This document shows positions 1-10,377 of a stretch of DNA of 64,000 nt, piece after piece; the first letter of the stretch is position 1; each line of letters begins with the position of its first letter. This DNA is from Pirellulales bacterium (GTDB lineage: Bacteria > Planctomycetota > Planctomycetia > Pirellulales > Lacipirellulaceae). Location of the stretch: positions 32,060-96,059 of the forward strand of contig JAKVCC010000018.1 in assembly GCA_022448265.1 (NCBI GenBank), in the 5' to 3' direction. A program made the position numbers and the translations under genes. The notes under the pieces were generated by a model. That model ran no database searches, was not told the DNA's origin, and saw only the letters and a program-made list of their open reading frames with translations.

Positions 1-336
1 CATTCTACACCCACATCACCGAAAAAAAACGTCTCCTAAAAAACGGCTTTTTTGCACCCTGTTCTTGCCAATTGGCGTCGTATCGCCAGGAGATCTGTCT
101 GGTAGCTTTGCGGAGCAGAACCCACCGAAGGGTGGTGCGCCCTGCAGGCAAACAGCGCCATCGCGGGCTCGACCGCTAGTTGTAAGTTTCCCTCTATCTG
201 GGTGCCGGCATCCTGATTTGCCACTACTGGTTGTAGCTTTGGCCTTGCTGGCGTCTTAAGCGAACTTGACGCGAATCGCCATCGGTAGTATTTACGGGCT
301 CCGCATTTTTGGATAGGGCCGGTTTTACTCCATGAT
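1..336. other. left-edge non-coding stretch
   Basis: No convincing gene is visible. The short open frames on both strands have no recognisable protein features and overlap one another. The stretch probably holds the promoter of the beta-barrel gene that follows, but I cannot point to a clear -35/-10 pair. Confidence 0.4.
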
Positions 337-1548
337 TTGAGGCGGAGCGTGTTTCACAGATTTCTATTGGCTGTGCTGATGCTGCCTGCCTGGGTTGGAA
401 ACACTGAGGCGCTGGCGCAGCGGGTTCAATTTCCTTCTGCTGCGCCAACCTATGCCGCTCCTGCGCCAACCTATGTCGCTCCTGCGCCCAACTATGCCCC
501 CACGCCTCAGCCCGTTCTGCCCGGGCTCGGCGCCTCGAGTTTCGATCCCTATGGAAACCCGCTGCTCGGCACGCCGCCGGCGGATGTGCCGTACAATGTT
601 TCGCCCCAACTGGGCCAGCCGATTTTGCCTCAAGCCAATTCATTGGCAGCGCCTGCAACGCCCCAACAAGGCACATCTCTATTCCCTGGTGGACTACCAT
701 TTCAATACGAGTCGGGGGCCTATCAACACCAGAATACAGATGGCAACTTCGCTCGGATGCAAAGGCTGTTGCAGCAGATCAGCTTTGAACACACTTGGCT
801 TTATGGCGGTACCGGTATCGATAAATTGGAAATCAATCGTACGGAGTTTTCGGCTACTTTCGGTATCCCGATATTTTACAATCCAGACACGCCCTTACTG
901 CTCACGCCGGGGTTCGCTTTCAACTGGTTGACTGGTCCAAGGAATGGGGGAGCCGGCTTGCCCCCGCGCGTGTACGATGCTTACCTCGACTCCGCGTGGC
1001 ACCCCCGTTTGACGGATTGGTTGCGTGCCGACCTGGGATTGCGTACAGGCGTGTGGACCGATTTTGATGTAGTGAATAGTGACTCACTGCGAATATTGGG
1101 GCGAGGTTTGGGCGTGCTTGCTTTTACTCCGCAACTAGATTTTCTCGTTGGCGCCTGGTATCTGGACCGCAATCGAGTCAAGCTGCTGCCTGCCGGCGGT
1201 ATGCACTGGCGACCGAGTGCCACCTGGGACCTATATCTGGTGTTTCCGAATCCGAAAATCCGCAAGCGATCAGTCAACATAGGCTCTAGCCAATGGTGGA
1301 TCTACTTTGCGGGCGAATATGGTGGTGGTCGTTGGACCGTCGCTCGGCCGATGGGAGCTAGTGATGATATCGACTACAACGACATTCGCGTGGTTTACGG
1401 TATCGAATGGGAAACGCAAACGCAGGCCCGCGGCCATATCGAAGTCGGATATGTCTTTGACCGTGAAATACTCTATGACTTAAGCAGCGCACCTTCCAAG
1501 TTGAACCTCAACGATACGGTCATGGTGCGCGCTGGAGTTGATTTTTAG
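337..1548 (+). CDS. outer-membrane beta-barrel protein, hypothetical
   Basis: About 403 residues. An N-terminal signal peptide (MRRSVFHRFLLAVLMLP, likely cut after ALA-Q near residue 28) is followed by a low-complexity Pro/Ala/Tyr segment with three near-repeats of the type APTYxAPAP at residues 37-55. From about residue 125 on there are alternating aromatic/polar strands such as EINRTEFSATFGIPIFYN and HIEVGYVFDREILYDL, and the chain ends in Phe (VRAGVDF), typical of an outer-membrane barrel. It resembles the planctomycete barrel families (DUF6268-like), but the exact family is uncertain. The start is a TTG at 337; a GTG at 349 preceded by GAGGCGGAG is an alternative and gives a shorter n-region. 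Function unknown; a porin-like or structural role is an inference. Confidence 0.7.
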   Translation: MRRSVFHRFLLAVLMLPAWVGNTEALAQRVQFPSAAPTYAAPAPTYVAPAPNYAPTPQPVLPGLGASSFDPYGNPLLGTPPADVPYNVSPQLGQPILPQANSLAAPATPQQGTSLFPGGLPFQYESGAYQHQNTDGNFARMQRLLQQISFEHTWLYGGTGIDKLEINRTEFSATFGIPIFYNPDTPLLLTPGFAFNWLTGPRNGGAGLPPRVYDAYLDSAWHPRLTDWLRADLGLRTGVWTDFDVVNSDSLRILGRGLGVLAFTPQLDFLVGAWYLDRNRVKLLPAGGMHWRPSATWDLYLVFPNPKIRKRSVNIGSSQWWIYFAGEYGGGRWTVARPMGASDDIDYNDIRVVYGIEWETQTQARGHIEVGYVFDREILYDLSSAPSKLNLNDTVMVRAGVDF

Positions 1549-1953
1549 TTCTTGGTGCACACCACGGTCTTGCCTTGCACCGCTTCGTGGTCGCGCTCAG
1601 TGCGGCTTTCGTGCGCGGGCAAGACGCATAGCCTCTTCGGCCGCCAGCTCCAATTTTCCAGCGCGACGGTTCTGGTTGCACTGGACGACACGCTTTCGTC
1701 CGCGCCGGCCTGACGTATTAGCCTTGATGTCGTACCACGAGCAGTGAAGCCCGAACAAAGGGCTTGGGGGGCCGCGATCACAGCGATGGGAACCGAAAAA
1801 TAGCGGCCGTGGCGGAATAAGAGAATAAAATCGTCGCATGCTAGACAGGGAGGTGTGTGCGAGGGGGGGGGGATTGGTATAACAAACATGTCGAGCTGGG
1901 ATCGGCTCCAGGCTTAACCCAGAATCGGAAATGTCAGTTTCAAAGGCCAGCGG
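1549..1953. other. intergenic stretch with a G10 run
   Basis: No supported gene. The small open frames on either strand look random. A run of ten G residues lies at 1863-1872, about 80 bases before the next start codon. The promoter of the DUF1559 gene is probably here. Confidence 0.4.
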
Positions 1954-3021
1954 ATGAACCCTAAGTCGCGCGTTCGAAGAACGTACTGCCCCTGGCGCCG
2001 CTCGATGTTTGCGCCGAACGTCATCTTGCATCGCGTTGGCGGTTTTACATTAGTCGAATTGCTGGTAGTGATCGCGATCATCGGCGTTTTGGTGTCGCTG
2101 CTGTTGCCGGCGGTACAGGCTGCCCGCGAAGCGGCGCGGCGGATGAGCTGTAGTAACAGCCTGAAGAACATGGTCCTGGCATGTCACAATTACCACGATG
2201 CGTCGAGAGTTTGGCCGACCGCGGCGCACACCGTGCTTCCAGGGGAGGCGAGTGGAGGTCTACACATGGACCTACTGGCCTATATTGAGCAATCGAACTT
2301 AAGCAACAACGTCAAAGCTATGTTGCGCGAGGCGAATACGGACAGCATCGGGGCAGCTGAATTTTTGCCAGCAGTATTTATGGCCCTGTACCGGTGCCCC
2401 AGCTCTGAAATGGGCCCTGGAGATTGGCTTTCCAGCGGGACTGCTGCGACGACCTATTACGGCGTAATGGGCGCGGCGCGCAACGGGGACTGCTGGAATG
2501 GGAAGGCTCATGGCGGAACAGGCAGTCTGGAACTCAGTCACTGCGGCGCCGTTGCCTTGGACGGAGTGATACTCCCCTTTGATAAGAACGTGCGGATGGG
2601 CGATATTACCGATGGCACGAGCCAAACGCTCGCCATTGGCGAGCGAATTGTTCAGTTGCGACAGTTCTTCAATGGCGCCTGGATTGGTGGCCGTTTGCCG
2701 GATCGATTGACCAAGGCCTGCATCTACTCGGCCAAGAACATGCGGTGGGGCATTACGACCCCGGAGGAGACCGGCTGGTATGTTGCGGGAAGCGCGCCGC
2801 CCGGCGCCAAGAAAGATATCCTCTTTAACGACCTTTTCTGGGGTTCCGATCACCCGTCGGTCGCACTGTTTGCCTTCGCCGACGGCAGCGTGCACACCCT
2901 CGCCGACGACACCGACCTAGAAGTACTCAGGAGTATGGCCACGCGAAACGGTCAAGAAGTTGAGGGCCAGTTCGTATTCGACAACGCCAGCTGTTTCGGC
3001 GCGCCTCCTCCTCAGCGTTAA
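1954..3021 (+). CDS. DUF1559 domain protein with prepilin-type N-terminus
   Basis: About 355 residues. The type IV pilin-like cleavage/methylation motif [18 protein letters not shown] lies near residues 29-46, continuing into [14 protein letters not shown], the hallmark of planctomycete DUF1559 proteins. The C-terminus has the family motif FADGSVHTL. The ATG at 1954 is preceded by AAAGG; a second in-frame ATG at 2005 would shorten the leader to a more usual length. These proteins are thought to be exported through a type II/IV pilus-like machinery, but their function is unknown. A small lipoprotein gene follows 35 bases downstream, a pairing seen again at 53 and 55 kb in this window. Confidence 0.9.
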   Translation: MNPKSRVRRTYCPWRRSMFAPNVILHRVGGFTLVELLVVIAIIGVLVSLLLPAVQAAREAARRMSCSNSLKNMVLACHNYHDASRVWPTAAHTVLPGEASGGLHMDLLAYIEQSNLSNNVKAMLREANTDSIGAAEFLPAVFMALYRCPSSEMGPGDWLSSGTAATTYYGVMGAARNGDCWNGKAHGGTGSLELSHCGAVALDGVILPFDKNVRMGDITDGTSQTLAIGERIVQLRQFFNGAWIGGRLPDRLTKACIYSAKNMRWGITTPEETGWYVAGSAPPGAKKDILFNDLFWGSDHPSVALFAFADGSVHTLADDTDLEVLRSMATRNGQEVEGQFVFDNASCFGAPPPQR

Positions 3022-3056
3022 CTGCAAAGGCCTCCATCTAGGATGCGAACAGGGGC

Positions 3057-3494
3057 ATGGGATTTTCTATAATGCGGTTGAAAGTGTACGCAGTCTTGGT
3101 AGTTGCTCTGCTAAGCACGGCACTGGTCGGCTGCTCCGACGGTGGGCCGGAGCGATTCCCGGTCAAGGGAATCGTCTCTTTCAATGAGGAGCCGGTGCCG
3201 CGAGGCTGGGTAGTCTTCCTCGCTGAGAACGATGAAAAAGAGACCGCAGTCATCGGCAGCGACGGCATGTACGAAGTGTCTCTGCCCGCGGGTCAGTACC
3301 GCGTTGGCGTCTCGGCGCCACGAGAAATGGAAGAGACGGGCCTGGACGCCTTCATGGCGGAAGCGCCGCCCCCTTACGTACCGGTGAGATTCTCGATGCC
3401 TGAGAATTCGGGCGTCGTCGCCACGGTCGAGGCGGCTGACGAAAACAAGATCGACTTTCCCCTGGTCCTCAAACGTTCTAGTCGGCGACGGTAA
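3057..3494 (+). CDS. small lipoprotein, carboxypeptidase-regulatory-like
   Basis: About 145 residues. A hydrophobic leader ends in the lipobox LVGC, with the lipidated Cys at residue 26 from the ATG at 3057. An in-frame ATG at 3072 gives a more compact signal peptide. The mature part has the pattern FPVKGIVSFNEEPVPRGWVVF followed by DGMYEVSLPAGQYRVGV, a single transthyretin-like/carboxypeptidase regulatory beta-sandwich common in planctomycete lipoproteins. Probably co-transcribed with the DUF1559 gene 35 bases upstream, suggesting a shared cell-surface role. The true function is unknown. Confidence 0.8.
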   Translation: MGFSIMRLKVYAVLVVALLSTALVGCSDGGPERFPVKGIVSFNEEPVPRGWVVFLAENDEKETAVIGSDGMYEVSLPAGQYRVGVSAPREMEETGLDAFMAEAPPPYVPVRFSMPENSGVVATVEAADENKIDFPLVLKRSSRRR

Positions 3495-3703
3495 AATTAC
3501 ACGACTGCTGTTCAGCGTCCCTGGATCTTTGCCCGAATTCGCCCACAGCATCGGCGCATCCGCGCCCAGCGCGAGCGGGTCAACGGTCTTGCCATCGAAG
3601 CGTTGAGTGGTGCGCGCATTTGGCCGGCAGCGAAGCGAAACGGGTCGCATTATGCGTGGCAGCCATTTAACAGGCCGACAGGAATTGTTTGAGACGTGGG
3701 CTT

Positions 3704-4609
3704 TTATTTGGCCCTGGCCAGCGCCCGCTGGATCGCGGTGCCCATGTCGGCGGGACTCGCGGCAACTTCGATTCCGGCGTCTTCGAGCGCAGCAATTTTC
3801 TCGGCGGCAGTGCCTTTGCCTCCCGAGATGATTGCCCCTGCGTGTCCCATTCGTTTTCCAGGCGGGGCAGTGCGACCTGCGATAAACGCGGCAACCGGCT
3901 TAGTGACGTGATCCTTGACAAAGGCAGCAGCCTCTTCTTCGGCGGATCCGCCAATTTCACCGATCATCATGATCGCTTCGGTTTGGTCGTCTACCTGATA
4001 CATCTCCAGCAGATCGACAGGCGTTGTGCCCACGATTGGGTCACCACCTAAGCCAACGCAGGTGGATTGGCCGAGACCCAGTTCCGAAAGCTGCCAAACA
4101 GCCTCATATGTGAGGGTGCCGCTTCGGCTCATGACGCCGACCGACCCCTTCTTGTGAATATAGCCGGGCATGATGCCGATTTTGCATTCGTCTGCCGTAA
4201 TCACGCCAGGGCAATTCGGGCCGATCAGGCGGATCGCAGCTGCAGAATCTCTGATGCCGGCATTGATGTCTTGCAATCGTTTGCGCACCCGCACCATGTC
4301 AAGTACAGGGACGCCTTCGGTGATCGCGACGATCGTTTTGATGCCGGCATCAATGGCCTCCAAGATTGCGTCTGCTGTGAAGGCCGGGGGCACGAAAATC
4401 ATGCTGGCGTCGGCCCCTTGTTTTTCCACGGCTTCGACGACGGTGTCGTAGACTGCCACGCCAAGCACTTCCTGGCCACCTTTGCCAGGGGTTACGCCAG
4501 CGACCAATTTTGTACCGTAGTCGAGGCAGTTCTTACTATGGAACTCACCCGCCCGGCCGGTGATGCCCTGACAAACGAGGCGTGTGGTTTTATCGATCAA
4601 AATGCTCAT
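3704..4609 (-). CDS. sucD: succinate--CoA ligase, alpha subunit
   Basis: 301 residues, the usual length. It forms the CoA-binding, phosphohistidine half of succinyl-CoA synthetase, which interconverts succinyl-CoA plus NDP and succinate plus NTP in the TCA cycle. The N-terminal Rossmann domain starts [19 protein letters not shown], the family signature GPNCPGVI is at residues 130-137, and the phosphorylated His lies at residue 256 in [10 protein letters not shown]. It sits 112 bases downstream of sucC on the same strand, so the two are one operon. Its end faces the end of the lipoprotein gene at 3494. Confidence 0.97.
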   Translation of the reverse strand: MSILIDKTTRLVCQGITGRAGEFHSKNCLDYGTKLVAGVTPGKGGQEVLGVAVYDTVVEAVEKQGADASMIFVPPAFTADAILEAIDAGIKTIVAITEGVPVLDMVRVRKRLQDINAGIRDSAAAIRLIGPNCPGVITADECKIGIMPGYIHKKGSVGVMSRSGTLTYEAVWQLSELGLGQSTCVGLGGDPIVGTTPVDLLEMYQVDDQTEAIMMIGEIGGSAEEEAAAFVKDHVTKPVAAFIAGRTAPPGKRMGHAGAIISGGKGTAAEKIAALEDAGIEVAASPADMGTAIQRALARAK

Positions 4610-4721
4610 TTATTCAATTCTTTTTCGCATCCCAAAAGACAGGCCGAGCATACCGAGCAATAGGCGTGCTCGCCATTTCTTTCTGCCTTCTGTTAGTCAT
4701 TTATGGTTGATCCAAGTGCTT

Positions 4722-5906
4722 CTAGATCACGGCAGCCAACACCTTATTAGCGGCATCCGTTAGATTTTCCGCTGCTACGATGTCCACATCGCTTTCCGCT
4801 AGGATCTTGCGGCCTTCTTCGACTTCGGTGCCTTCCAGCCGTACGACCAAGGGCACATTGAAGCCCACTTGTTTGTAGGCTCCGACAATCGCATTGGCGA
4901 TGGTCGTGCACTGCATGATGCCGCCAAAGATGTTAACCAGCACTGCCTTAACGTTTTTATCGGCGAGCAGAATACGGAATGCCTCGGTGACCTGCTCTAC
5001 ATTGGCGCTGCCGCCTACGTCGAGGAAATTGGCTGGCTCGCCGCCGTGCATCTTGATTAGATCCATCGTGCTCATAGCCAGCCCCGCGCCGTTTACCAGA
5101 CAGCCAATGCTGCCTTCGAGCTGCACGTAGCTTAATCCGGCCTCACCTGCGCGGACTTCGGCCGGATCCTCTTCGCCTACATCGCGGAACTTTTGAATTT
5201 CTGGATGCCGGAACAGGCTATTGTCGTCGAAGTTCATTTTTGCATCGAGCGCAACAAGTTCGCCGTCTCCTGTAACGACGAGAGGGTTGATCTCGGCGAG
5301 GCTGCAATCAAGGTCTACAAACAATTTGCACATCGACCGCATGAACCGGTCGGCCGATCGGGTGGTTTTTCCGCTAATGCCGAGTCGATGGCACAGCTTA
5401 CGCACTTGATAGGCCTGGAGGCCCGCATTGGGATCGAAGGCTTCTTTGTAGATCAGTTCCGGGGAATTGGCTGCAACTTCTTCAATGTCCATTCCGCCTT
5501 CACTCGAAACCATTAATACGGGTAGCCCGCGCGCTCGGTCGACGACCAGTCCGAGGTACAATTCACGGGCGATGTCGCAACCAGCCTCTACCAGAACTTG
5601 ACGAACTAATTGTCCTTCTGGGACGGTTTGAATTGTCACAAGCTGGTGGCCTAGCAGGTTCGTTGCCACTGTGTTTGCTTCAGCGGCCGACTTTACGAGC
5701 TGGACTCCGCGCTGCTGGGGATTCGTCGCGACGGTGCCCTTACCACGACCGCCCGCGTGGATTTGCGCTTTGATGACGGCGACCGATCCGGCAAGTTGGG
5801 CGAATGCGGCAGCCGCTTCGTCGCCCGAGCGAGCAACGATACTCTCAGGCACGGCGATGCGAGCATCGCGGAGGAGTTGTTTGGCTTGGAACTCGTGGAT
5901 TTTCAT
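4722..5906 (-). CDS. sucC: succinate--CoA ligase, beta subunit
   Basis: 394 residues, normal length. The start [17 protein letters not shown] is typical of the ATP-grasp beta subunit that binds nucleotide and succinate. The C-terminal domain holds [20 protein letters not shown], the conserved GGI loop that meets the SucD phosphohistidine. First gene of the sucC-sucD pair. The 320-base region to the divergent nqrA start must contain both promoters, coupling a TCA-cycle gene and the respiratory Na+ pump back to back. No strong Shine-Dalgarno is seen before its ATG. Confidence 0.97.
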   Translation of the reverse strand: MKIHEFQAKQLLRDARIAVPESIVARSGDEAAAAFAQLAGSVAVIKAQIHAGGRGKGTVATNPQQRGVQLVKSAAEANTVATNLLGHQLVTIQTVPEGQLVRQVLVEAGCDIARELYLGLVVDRARGLPVLMVSSEGGMDIEEVAANSPELIYKEAFDPNAGLQAYQVRKLCHRLGISGKTTRSADRFMRSMCKLFVDLDCSLAEINPLVVTGDGELVALDAKMNFDDNSLFRHPEIQKFRDVGEEDPAEVRAGEAGLSYVQLEGSIGCLVNGAGLAMSTMDLIKMHGGEPANFLDVGGSANVEQVTEAFRILLADKNVKAVLVNIFGGIMQCTTIANAIVGAYKQVGFNVPLVVRLEGTEVEEGRKILAESDVDIVAAENLTDAANKVLAAVI

Positions 5907-6193
5907 CCGTTATTTCATCCGAATTTTCAGCGGGATTTTGTCCGGAGTTGATTTGTAGCAGCCGCCTGAGCGATTCGTGTTTGCAGCGGCGCCGGGTCGG
6001 TTGCATTGGTAACCCCTTGGACCGGGAATGGGGCGAGTATAGGGCTCTGTGTAGAAGCGGGTCAACCGGCATAACACCTGTATTGATAGGCTGTTATTGA
6101 CTTGAGTTGCCATTTGTGAAAAAATTCACAAACTGCCGCTTGGCGGGCGTTGATGGGTGGCGTGTGGTTGCGCTGATCTCTTTCCATCGACAC

Positions 6194-6217
6194 TTAATCA
6201 TCTGTTTAATCATCTGT
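6194..6217 (+). repeat. tandem 12-bp repeat just before nqrA
   Basis: TTAATCATCTGT occurs twice in perfect tandem, ending 9 bases before the chosen nqrA ATG. It lies in the place where a Shine-Dalgarno sequence would be expected, and none is visible there. It may be a regulatory or translation element or a chance duplication. Confidence 0.6.
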
Positions 6218-6226
6218 TTTGGCACT

Positions 6227-7630
6227 ATGGCCAGCGTGACTCGAATCAACAAGGGACTGGATTTGCCCATTCAGGGTGGGCCTGCGCAGACGATTTCGGC
6301 GGGTCCGGCCCTGCGGCAGGTTGCTCTGGTGGGCGACGATTATATTGGCATGAAGCCGACGATGCTGGTCGGCGAAGGCGATCGGGTCCGCTTGGGTCAG
6401 GCCGTCTTCACCGACAAGAAAACGCCTGGTGTTCAGTATACCGCTCCCGCCACCGGTACGGTCGCTCGCATCAACCGAGGATCCAAGCGAAAATTCGAGT
6501 CGCTGGTGATCGAGTTGGCGGATGGCGTTTCGCAGGAGGGCTTGGCGGAAGTCGGCGAGCAAGAAACGTTCGACAGTTTTCCGGGTGTGAATCTTGCCAA
6601 GCTTGACCGGCGCCAAGTGTGCGCTCAACTCGTGGCATCCGGCTTGTGGACCGCGCTGCGGACGCGACCCTATAGTCGAGTACCGCCGCTTGAGGCGGTT
6701 CCCAAGGCCCTCTTTGTCACCGCCATTGATACCAATCCGCTGGCAGCTGATCCGGCCGTAGTTTTGGCGCGGTCGCCCGCCGAATTCATTGCCGGTCTCG
6801 AGGTGCTTAGTACGCTTACGGAGGGATACGTACATGTGTGCCGCAGGGCGGGCTCGGACATTCCGGGCGACGGCAAAACGCCCACCCAATTCCACGCCTT
6901 CGATGGCCCACACCCGGCGGGCTTGGTGGGTACGCATGTTCATCTTTTGGAGCCGGTTTGCCACGACAAAAGCGTGTGGCATATTGGCTATCAAGATGTC
7001 GTGGCGGTCGGACATTTGTTTCTTACCGGCAGGATTGCGACCGCCCGGGTCGTCTCGCTGGCAGGCCCCATCGTTAACAAACCACGGCTCGTGTGGACGC
7101 GACTCGGCGCATCACTCACCGAGCTTACCGCGGATGAGTTTAGCGTGGCCGAGGGCCAAACTGCCCGGGTGATCTCCGGTTCGGTGCTGTCTGGGCGGGC
7201 GAGTCTTCCGCCGGCCGACTTCCTGGGCCGCTATCACTCACAAGTTTCCATCCTGGCCGAAGGCGGGCGGCGAGAACTTTTGGGTTGGCTCAAGCCGGGA
7301 ACGGACAAGTTTTCGATTCGCCGCATATTTGCTTCTGGTTGGAATAAGGGCACCGACGTTCGTCAAGTATTTCCCATGACCACCAGTATCGAGGGGAGTC
7401 CTCGCGCAATTATCCCTATTGGCATGTACGAAGATGTATTGCCCCTGGATATTGTAGCCACACCCCTCTTGAAGTCGCTGCTCACCCACGATACCGAATT
7501 CGCCCAGCAACTCGGCGTGCTCGAACTGGACGAAGAAGACTTGGCCCTGTGTACATTCGTATGTCCGGGCAAGGTTGAGTATGGGCCATTGTTGCGGGAG
7601 AGCTTGACAACCATTGAACGGGAGGGTTGA
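6227..7630 (+). CDS. nqrA: Na+-translocating NADH:quinone reductase subunit A
   Basis: 467 residues from the ATG at 6227, which matches the usual NqrA start ([19 protein letters not shown], compare the family pattern KGLDLPI.G). The open frame reaches back to 6107, but the added residues would be an unlikely hydrophobic leader. NqrA is the peripheral cytoplasmic subunit near the quinone site. The motif PSMLVGEGD-like [17 protein letters not shown] is at about residues 41-57, and a lipoyl-like hairpin region follows ([14 protein letters not shown]). The Na+/NADH signature region [14 protein letters not shown] is near the C-terminus. First gene of the nqr operon, 73 bases before nqrB. Confidence 0.95.
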   Translation: MASVTRINKGLDLPIQGGPAQTISAGPALRQVALVGDDYIGMKPTMLVGEGDRVRLGQAVFTDKKTPGVQYTAPATGTVARINRGSKRKFESLVIELADGVSQEGLAEVGEQETFDSFPGVNLAKLDRRQVCAQLVASGLWTALRTRPYSRVPPLEAVPKALFVTAIDTNPLAADPAVVLARSPAEFIAGLEVLSTLTEGYVHVCRRAGSDIPGDGKTPTQFHAFDGPHPAGLVGTHVHLLEPVCHDKSVWHIGYQDVVAVGHLFLTGRIATARVVSLAGPIVNKPRLVWTRLGASLTELTADEFSVAEGQTARVISGSVLSGRASLPPADFLGRYHSQVSILAEGGRRELLGWLKPGTDKFSIRRIFASGWNKGTDVRQVFPMTTSIEGSPRAIIPIGMYEDVLPLDIVATPLLKSLLTHDTEFAQQLGVLELDEEDLALCTFVCPGKVEYGPLLRESLTTIEREG

Positions 7631-7703
7631 GGCGTGCCAAGCAACGGATTAGGAGCAAGGAATTCGGGGTAAGGGTTGGCCGCTAATTGGGAAGGGGTTT
7701 TTC

Positions 7704-8948
7704 GTGTTGCGGAAATTTTTGGATCGGTTGCATCCGGCTTTTGACAAGGGTGGGCGCTTGGAGCGTTTCTACCCCTTGTACGAGGCGCTGGACACGTTTC
7801 TGTACACGCCCTCCGAAGTGAGTGCCGGTGCCGCGCATGTGCGGGACGGGATGAACCTCAAGCGTATGATGTCGCTGGTGGTCGTGGCACTGGCCCCATG
7901 TTTTTTTATGGCCATGCACAACACGGGTTATCAGGCGAACTACGCGGTCGCCCAAGGCCTGGGCGAGCAAATGGACACTTGGCGCGAGCCTGTTTTGGCT
8001 GCACTCAGCTTGGGGCACGACCCTGATAGCTTCCTCGACAACTTCGTGCTGGGAGCATTATTTTTCTTGCCTGTCTACATTGTTACGATGACTGCCGGTG
8101 GGCTATGGGAAGTGCTGTTTGCGACGGTGCGCGGTCACGAAATCAACGAAGGTTTCCTGGTGACAGGTGCGTTGTTTCCGCTGACGCTGCCGCCGACAAT
8201 TCCGCTCTGGCAGGTGGCAATTGGCATATCTTTTGGCGTTGTGGTTGGCAAAGAGATCTTTGGTGGGACGGGCAAGAACTTTTTAAACCCCGCCCTGACC
8301 GGCCGGGCGTTTTTGTATTTTGCGTATGCCTCGGAAATCACGAGCGAAACCAACCAGTGGGGAGAGGGCGTTTGGGCGGCGGCTGATGGGATCACTGGAG
8401 CAACGCCGCTGGGGGCCTTGGCGGCGGCAAAGTTTGAGTCGGTCGCGCCGACCGTCACGGCACTTACCGACCTTAGCTGGTGGGACTGTTTTTTTGGCTA
8501 CACGCAGGGTTCCATGGGTGAAACATCGACCCTTGCCTGCTTGCTTGGCGCTGTGATCTTGATCGGCGTGGGTGTGGGCTCTTGGCGAATCATGGTGGGT
8601 TGTGTTCTGGGTGCGTTGGGTATGGGAAGCTTGCTGTGGATGAGCAGCACGGGCAGCGACAATGGATTGGTGCACCTTTATCCGCACTGGCACGTGGTGA
8701 TTGGTGGCTTTGCGTTTGGCGCGGTATTTATGGCGACCGATCCTGTCTCGGCGGCCATGACTGATACCGGTCGTTGGATCTACGGAGTATTGATTGGGGT
8801 CATGACGGTGCTGGTCCGCGTGATCAACCCTGCTTATCCAGAGGGGATCATGCTGGCGATTTTGTTCGGCAATGTGATGGCGCCGCTCATCGACTATTAC
8901 GTGATCCAAGCCAATATTAAGCGGAGGACAGCCCGTTATGAAGCGTGA
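7704..8948 (+). CDS. nqrB: Na+-NQR subunit B, FMN- and Na+-channel subunit
   Basis: 414 residues, about ten transmembrane segments. The GTG start is preceded by GAAGGGG. NqrB forms much of the Na+ path and carries riboflavin plus a covalently bound FMN. The FMN-threonine motif TGAT is at residues 231-234 ([10 protein letters not shown]), so Thr234 is the expected attachment site. The conserved [12 protein letters not shown] is at 188-198. Its end overlaps nqrC by 11 bases, indicating translational coupling. FMN would be placed by the ApbE domain encoded at the end of the same operon. Confidence 0.96.
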   Translation: MLRKFLDRLHPAFDKGGRLERFYPLYEALDTFLYTPSEVSAGAAHVRDGMNLKRMMSLVVVALAPCFFMAMHNTGYQANYAVAQGLGEQMDTWREPVLAALSLGHDPDSFLDNFVLGALFFLPVYIVTMTAGGLWEVLFATVRGHEINEGFLVTGALFPLTLPPTIPLWQVAIGISFGVVVGKEIFGGTGKNFLNPALTGRAFLYFAYASEITSETNQWGEGVWAAADGITGATPLGALAAAKFESVAPTVTALTDLSWWDCFFGYTQGSMGETSTLACLLGAVILIGVGVGSWRIMVGCVLGALGMGSLLWMSSTGSDNGLVHLYPHWHVVIGGFAFGAVFMATDPVSAAMTDTGRWIYGVLIGVMTVLVRVINPAYPEGIMLAILFGNVMAPLIDYYVIQANIKRRTARYEA

Positions 8949-9732
8949 CTCTATTTTAGGCACGATGACCGTGGCGTTGGTGCTATGCGTCGTCTGTTCG
9001 GTCATCGTTTCGAGCGCTGCAGTGCTGTTGCGTCCTAGGCAGGAAGCCAATAAAAAACTCGACCAGCAGCGAAACGTCCTGGCCGCGACCGGTATGGACA
9101 TCGAATCTATGACTGCCCAGGAGATCAAATCGTTTTTTTCAGATGCAACCCGCGTGCGGCCGGTGTTGGTTGATCTTAGTACCGGCGAGACGGTCGAGGG
9201 AGAGACAGTGGGCATCGATCTGGCTGTCTACGAACCAAAAAAAGCGGCCAAGTCTTCCGAGTTGAGTCAGTTTGTGATGACCGACGGGCCCACTCCGGGT
9301 GTTTCGCGCCGCGAAAAATACTGCGTCGTTTACGAATTCTTGAAAGACGACCAAATCGACCTCTACGTGCTGCCCATTTACGGCAAGGGGCTGTGGTCGA
9401 CACTGTACGGTTTTTTGGCCCTCGAGAGCGACACACGTACGGTTCGCGGAATCACGTTTTACGAACATAAAGAAACGCCGGGCCTTGGCGGAGAAGTCGA
9501 CAATCCAAACTGGAAACGCTTGTGGCCCGGCAAGCGAGTCTTTGACGATGAGGGTAACGTGGATTTTCGCATCATCAAGGGGCGAGTGGCCGCCGATGCT
9601 GCTGACGCTTCGCACCTAGTCGATGGACTATCCGGTGCGACCATAACCTCTCGCGGGGTTTCCGACAGTGTGCAGTATTGGGTCGGCGACGACGGTTTTG
9701 GCAAATACTTGAAGCGGCAACGATCGCAGTGA
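8938..9732 (+). CDS. nqrC: Na+-NQR subunit C, covalent FMN subunit
   Basis: 264 residues. One N-terminal transmembrane helix (residues 7-31) is followed by a periplasmic FMN-binding domain. The flavinylation motif SGAT lies at residues 232-235 ([15 protein letters not shown]), so Thr235 should carry [13 protein letters not shown] at 178-187 is the other family motif. The start overlaps the nqrB end by 11 bases. The adjacent nqrD begins 11 bases after its stop, with the nqrD ribosome site GAAGGAG lying right after the nqrC stop. Confidence 0.96.
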   Translation: MKRDSILGTMTVALVLCVVCSVIVSSAAVLLRPRQEANKKLDQQRNVLAATGMDIESMTAQEIKSFFSDATRVRPVLVDLSTGETVEGETVGIDLAVYEPKKAAKSSELSQFVMTDGPTPGVSRREKYCVVYEFLKDDQIDLYVLPIYGKGLWSTLYGFLALESDTRTVRGITFYEHKETPGLGGEVDNPNWKRLWPGKRVFDDEGNVDFRIIKGRVAADAADASHLVDGLSGATITSRGVSDSVQYWVGDDGFGKYLKRQRSQ

Positions 9733-9743
9733 AGGAGCCGATT

Positions 9744-10373
9744 GTGGCAGAATTGAAACCCAAAGAAGTATTGCTCAATCCGTTGTTGAACAATAACCCC
9801 ATCGCCTTGCAAGTGCTGGGAATTTGTTCTGCGCTGGCGGTGACCACACAGCTCAAGACTTCTGTCATCATGGCCCTTTCGGTGATTTGCGTGCTTGGGC
9901 TATCCAATGCGGCGGTCAGTTTCATCCGTGAGTACATTCCCAGTAGCATCCGAATCATCGTACAGATGACAATCATCTCTTCTCTGGTAATTGTCGTCGA
10001 CCAATTTTTGCAAGCCTTTGCTCCAGGGGCGAGCAAGACCATGAGCGTGTTTGTCGGATTGATAATCACCAATTGTATTGTGATGGGCCGGGCGGAGGCG
10101 TTTGCTATGAAGCATCCTCCGCTGGTCAGTGCACTGGATGGAATTGGCAATGCACTGGGGTATAGCCTGATCTTGATTGCCGTCGGTTTCTTTCGCGAAC
10201 TGTTTGGCTCTGGCAGACTGTTTGGCTACCCGATATTGTCGCTGCGGAGCGAAGAAGGATGGTACGTGCCCAATGGATTGATGCTTTTGCCACCGAGTGC
10301 ATTCTTTTTAATTGGTTTCTTTATTTGGGCACTACGCACCTTGAAGCCAGAGCAAGTGGAGGCCGAAGGGTAG
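9744..10373 (+). CDS. nqrD: Na+-NQR subunit D
   Basis: 209 residues, matching the family length, from a GTG start at 9744 with GAAGGAG six bases upstream. The frame is open further back into nqrC, but those residues are not NqrD-like. Six transmembrane segments are predicted. Cys28 (GICSALAV) and Cys111 ([12 protein letters not shown]) are the two cysteines that, with two of NqrE, hold the intramembrane iron centre in known complexes. NLLLNNNPI-like [13 protein letters not shown] at the N-terminus and the half-repeat relation to NqrE are typical. Confidence 0.95.
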   Translation: MAELKPKEVLLNPLLNNNPIALQVLGICSALAVTTQLKTSVIMALSVICVLGLSNAAVSFIREYIPSSIRIIVQMTIISSLVIVVDQFLQAFAPGASKTMSVFVGLIITNCIVMGRAEAFAMKHPPLVSALDGIGNALGYSLILIAVGFFRELFGSGRLFGYPILSLRSEEGWYVPNGLMLLPPSAFFLIGFFIWALRTLKPEQVEAEG

Positions 10374-10377
10374 TCCG

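Noticed and set aside
1545-1889. 114-codon minus-strand frame in the gap after the beta-barrel gene
   Set aside because: No ribosome site or domain, and an overlapping frame of 144 codons is open on the same strand; looks random.
6107-6226. Upstream extension of nqrA
   Set aside because: The extra 40 residues are a hydrophobic stretch unlike any NqrA N-terminus; the family start aligns with the ATG at 6227.
8283-9215. 310-codon open frame on the minus strand
   Set aside because: It lies antisense to nqrB and nqrC, which are certain. Its product is rich in His, Arg and Thr and has no recognisable domain; it is a codon-bias shadow.
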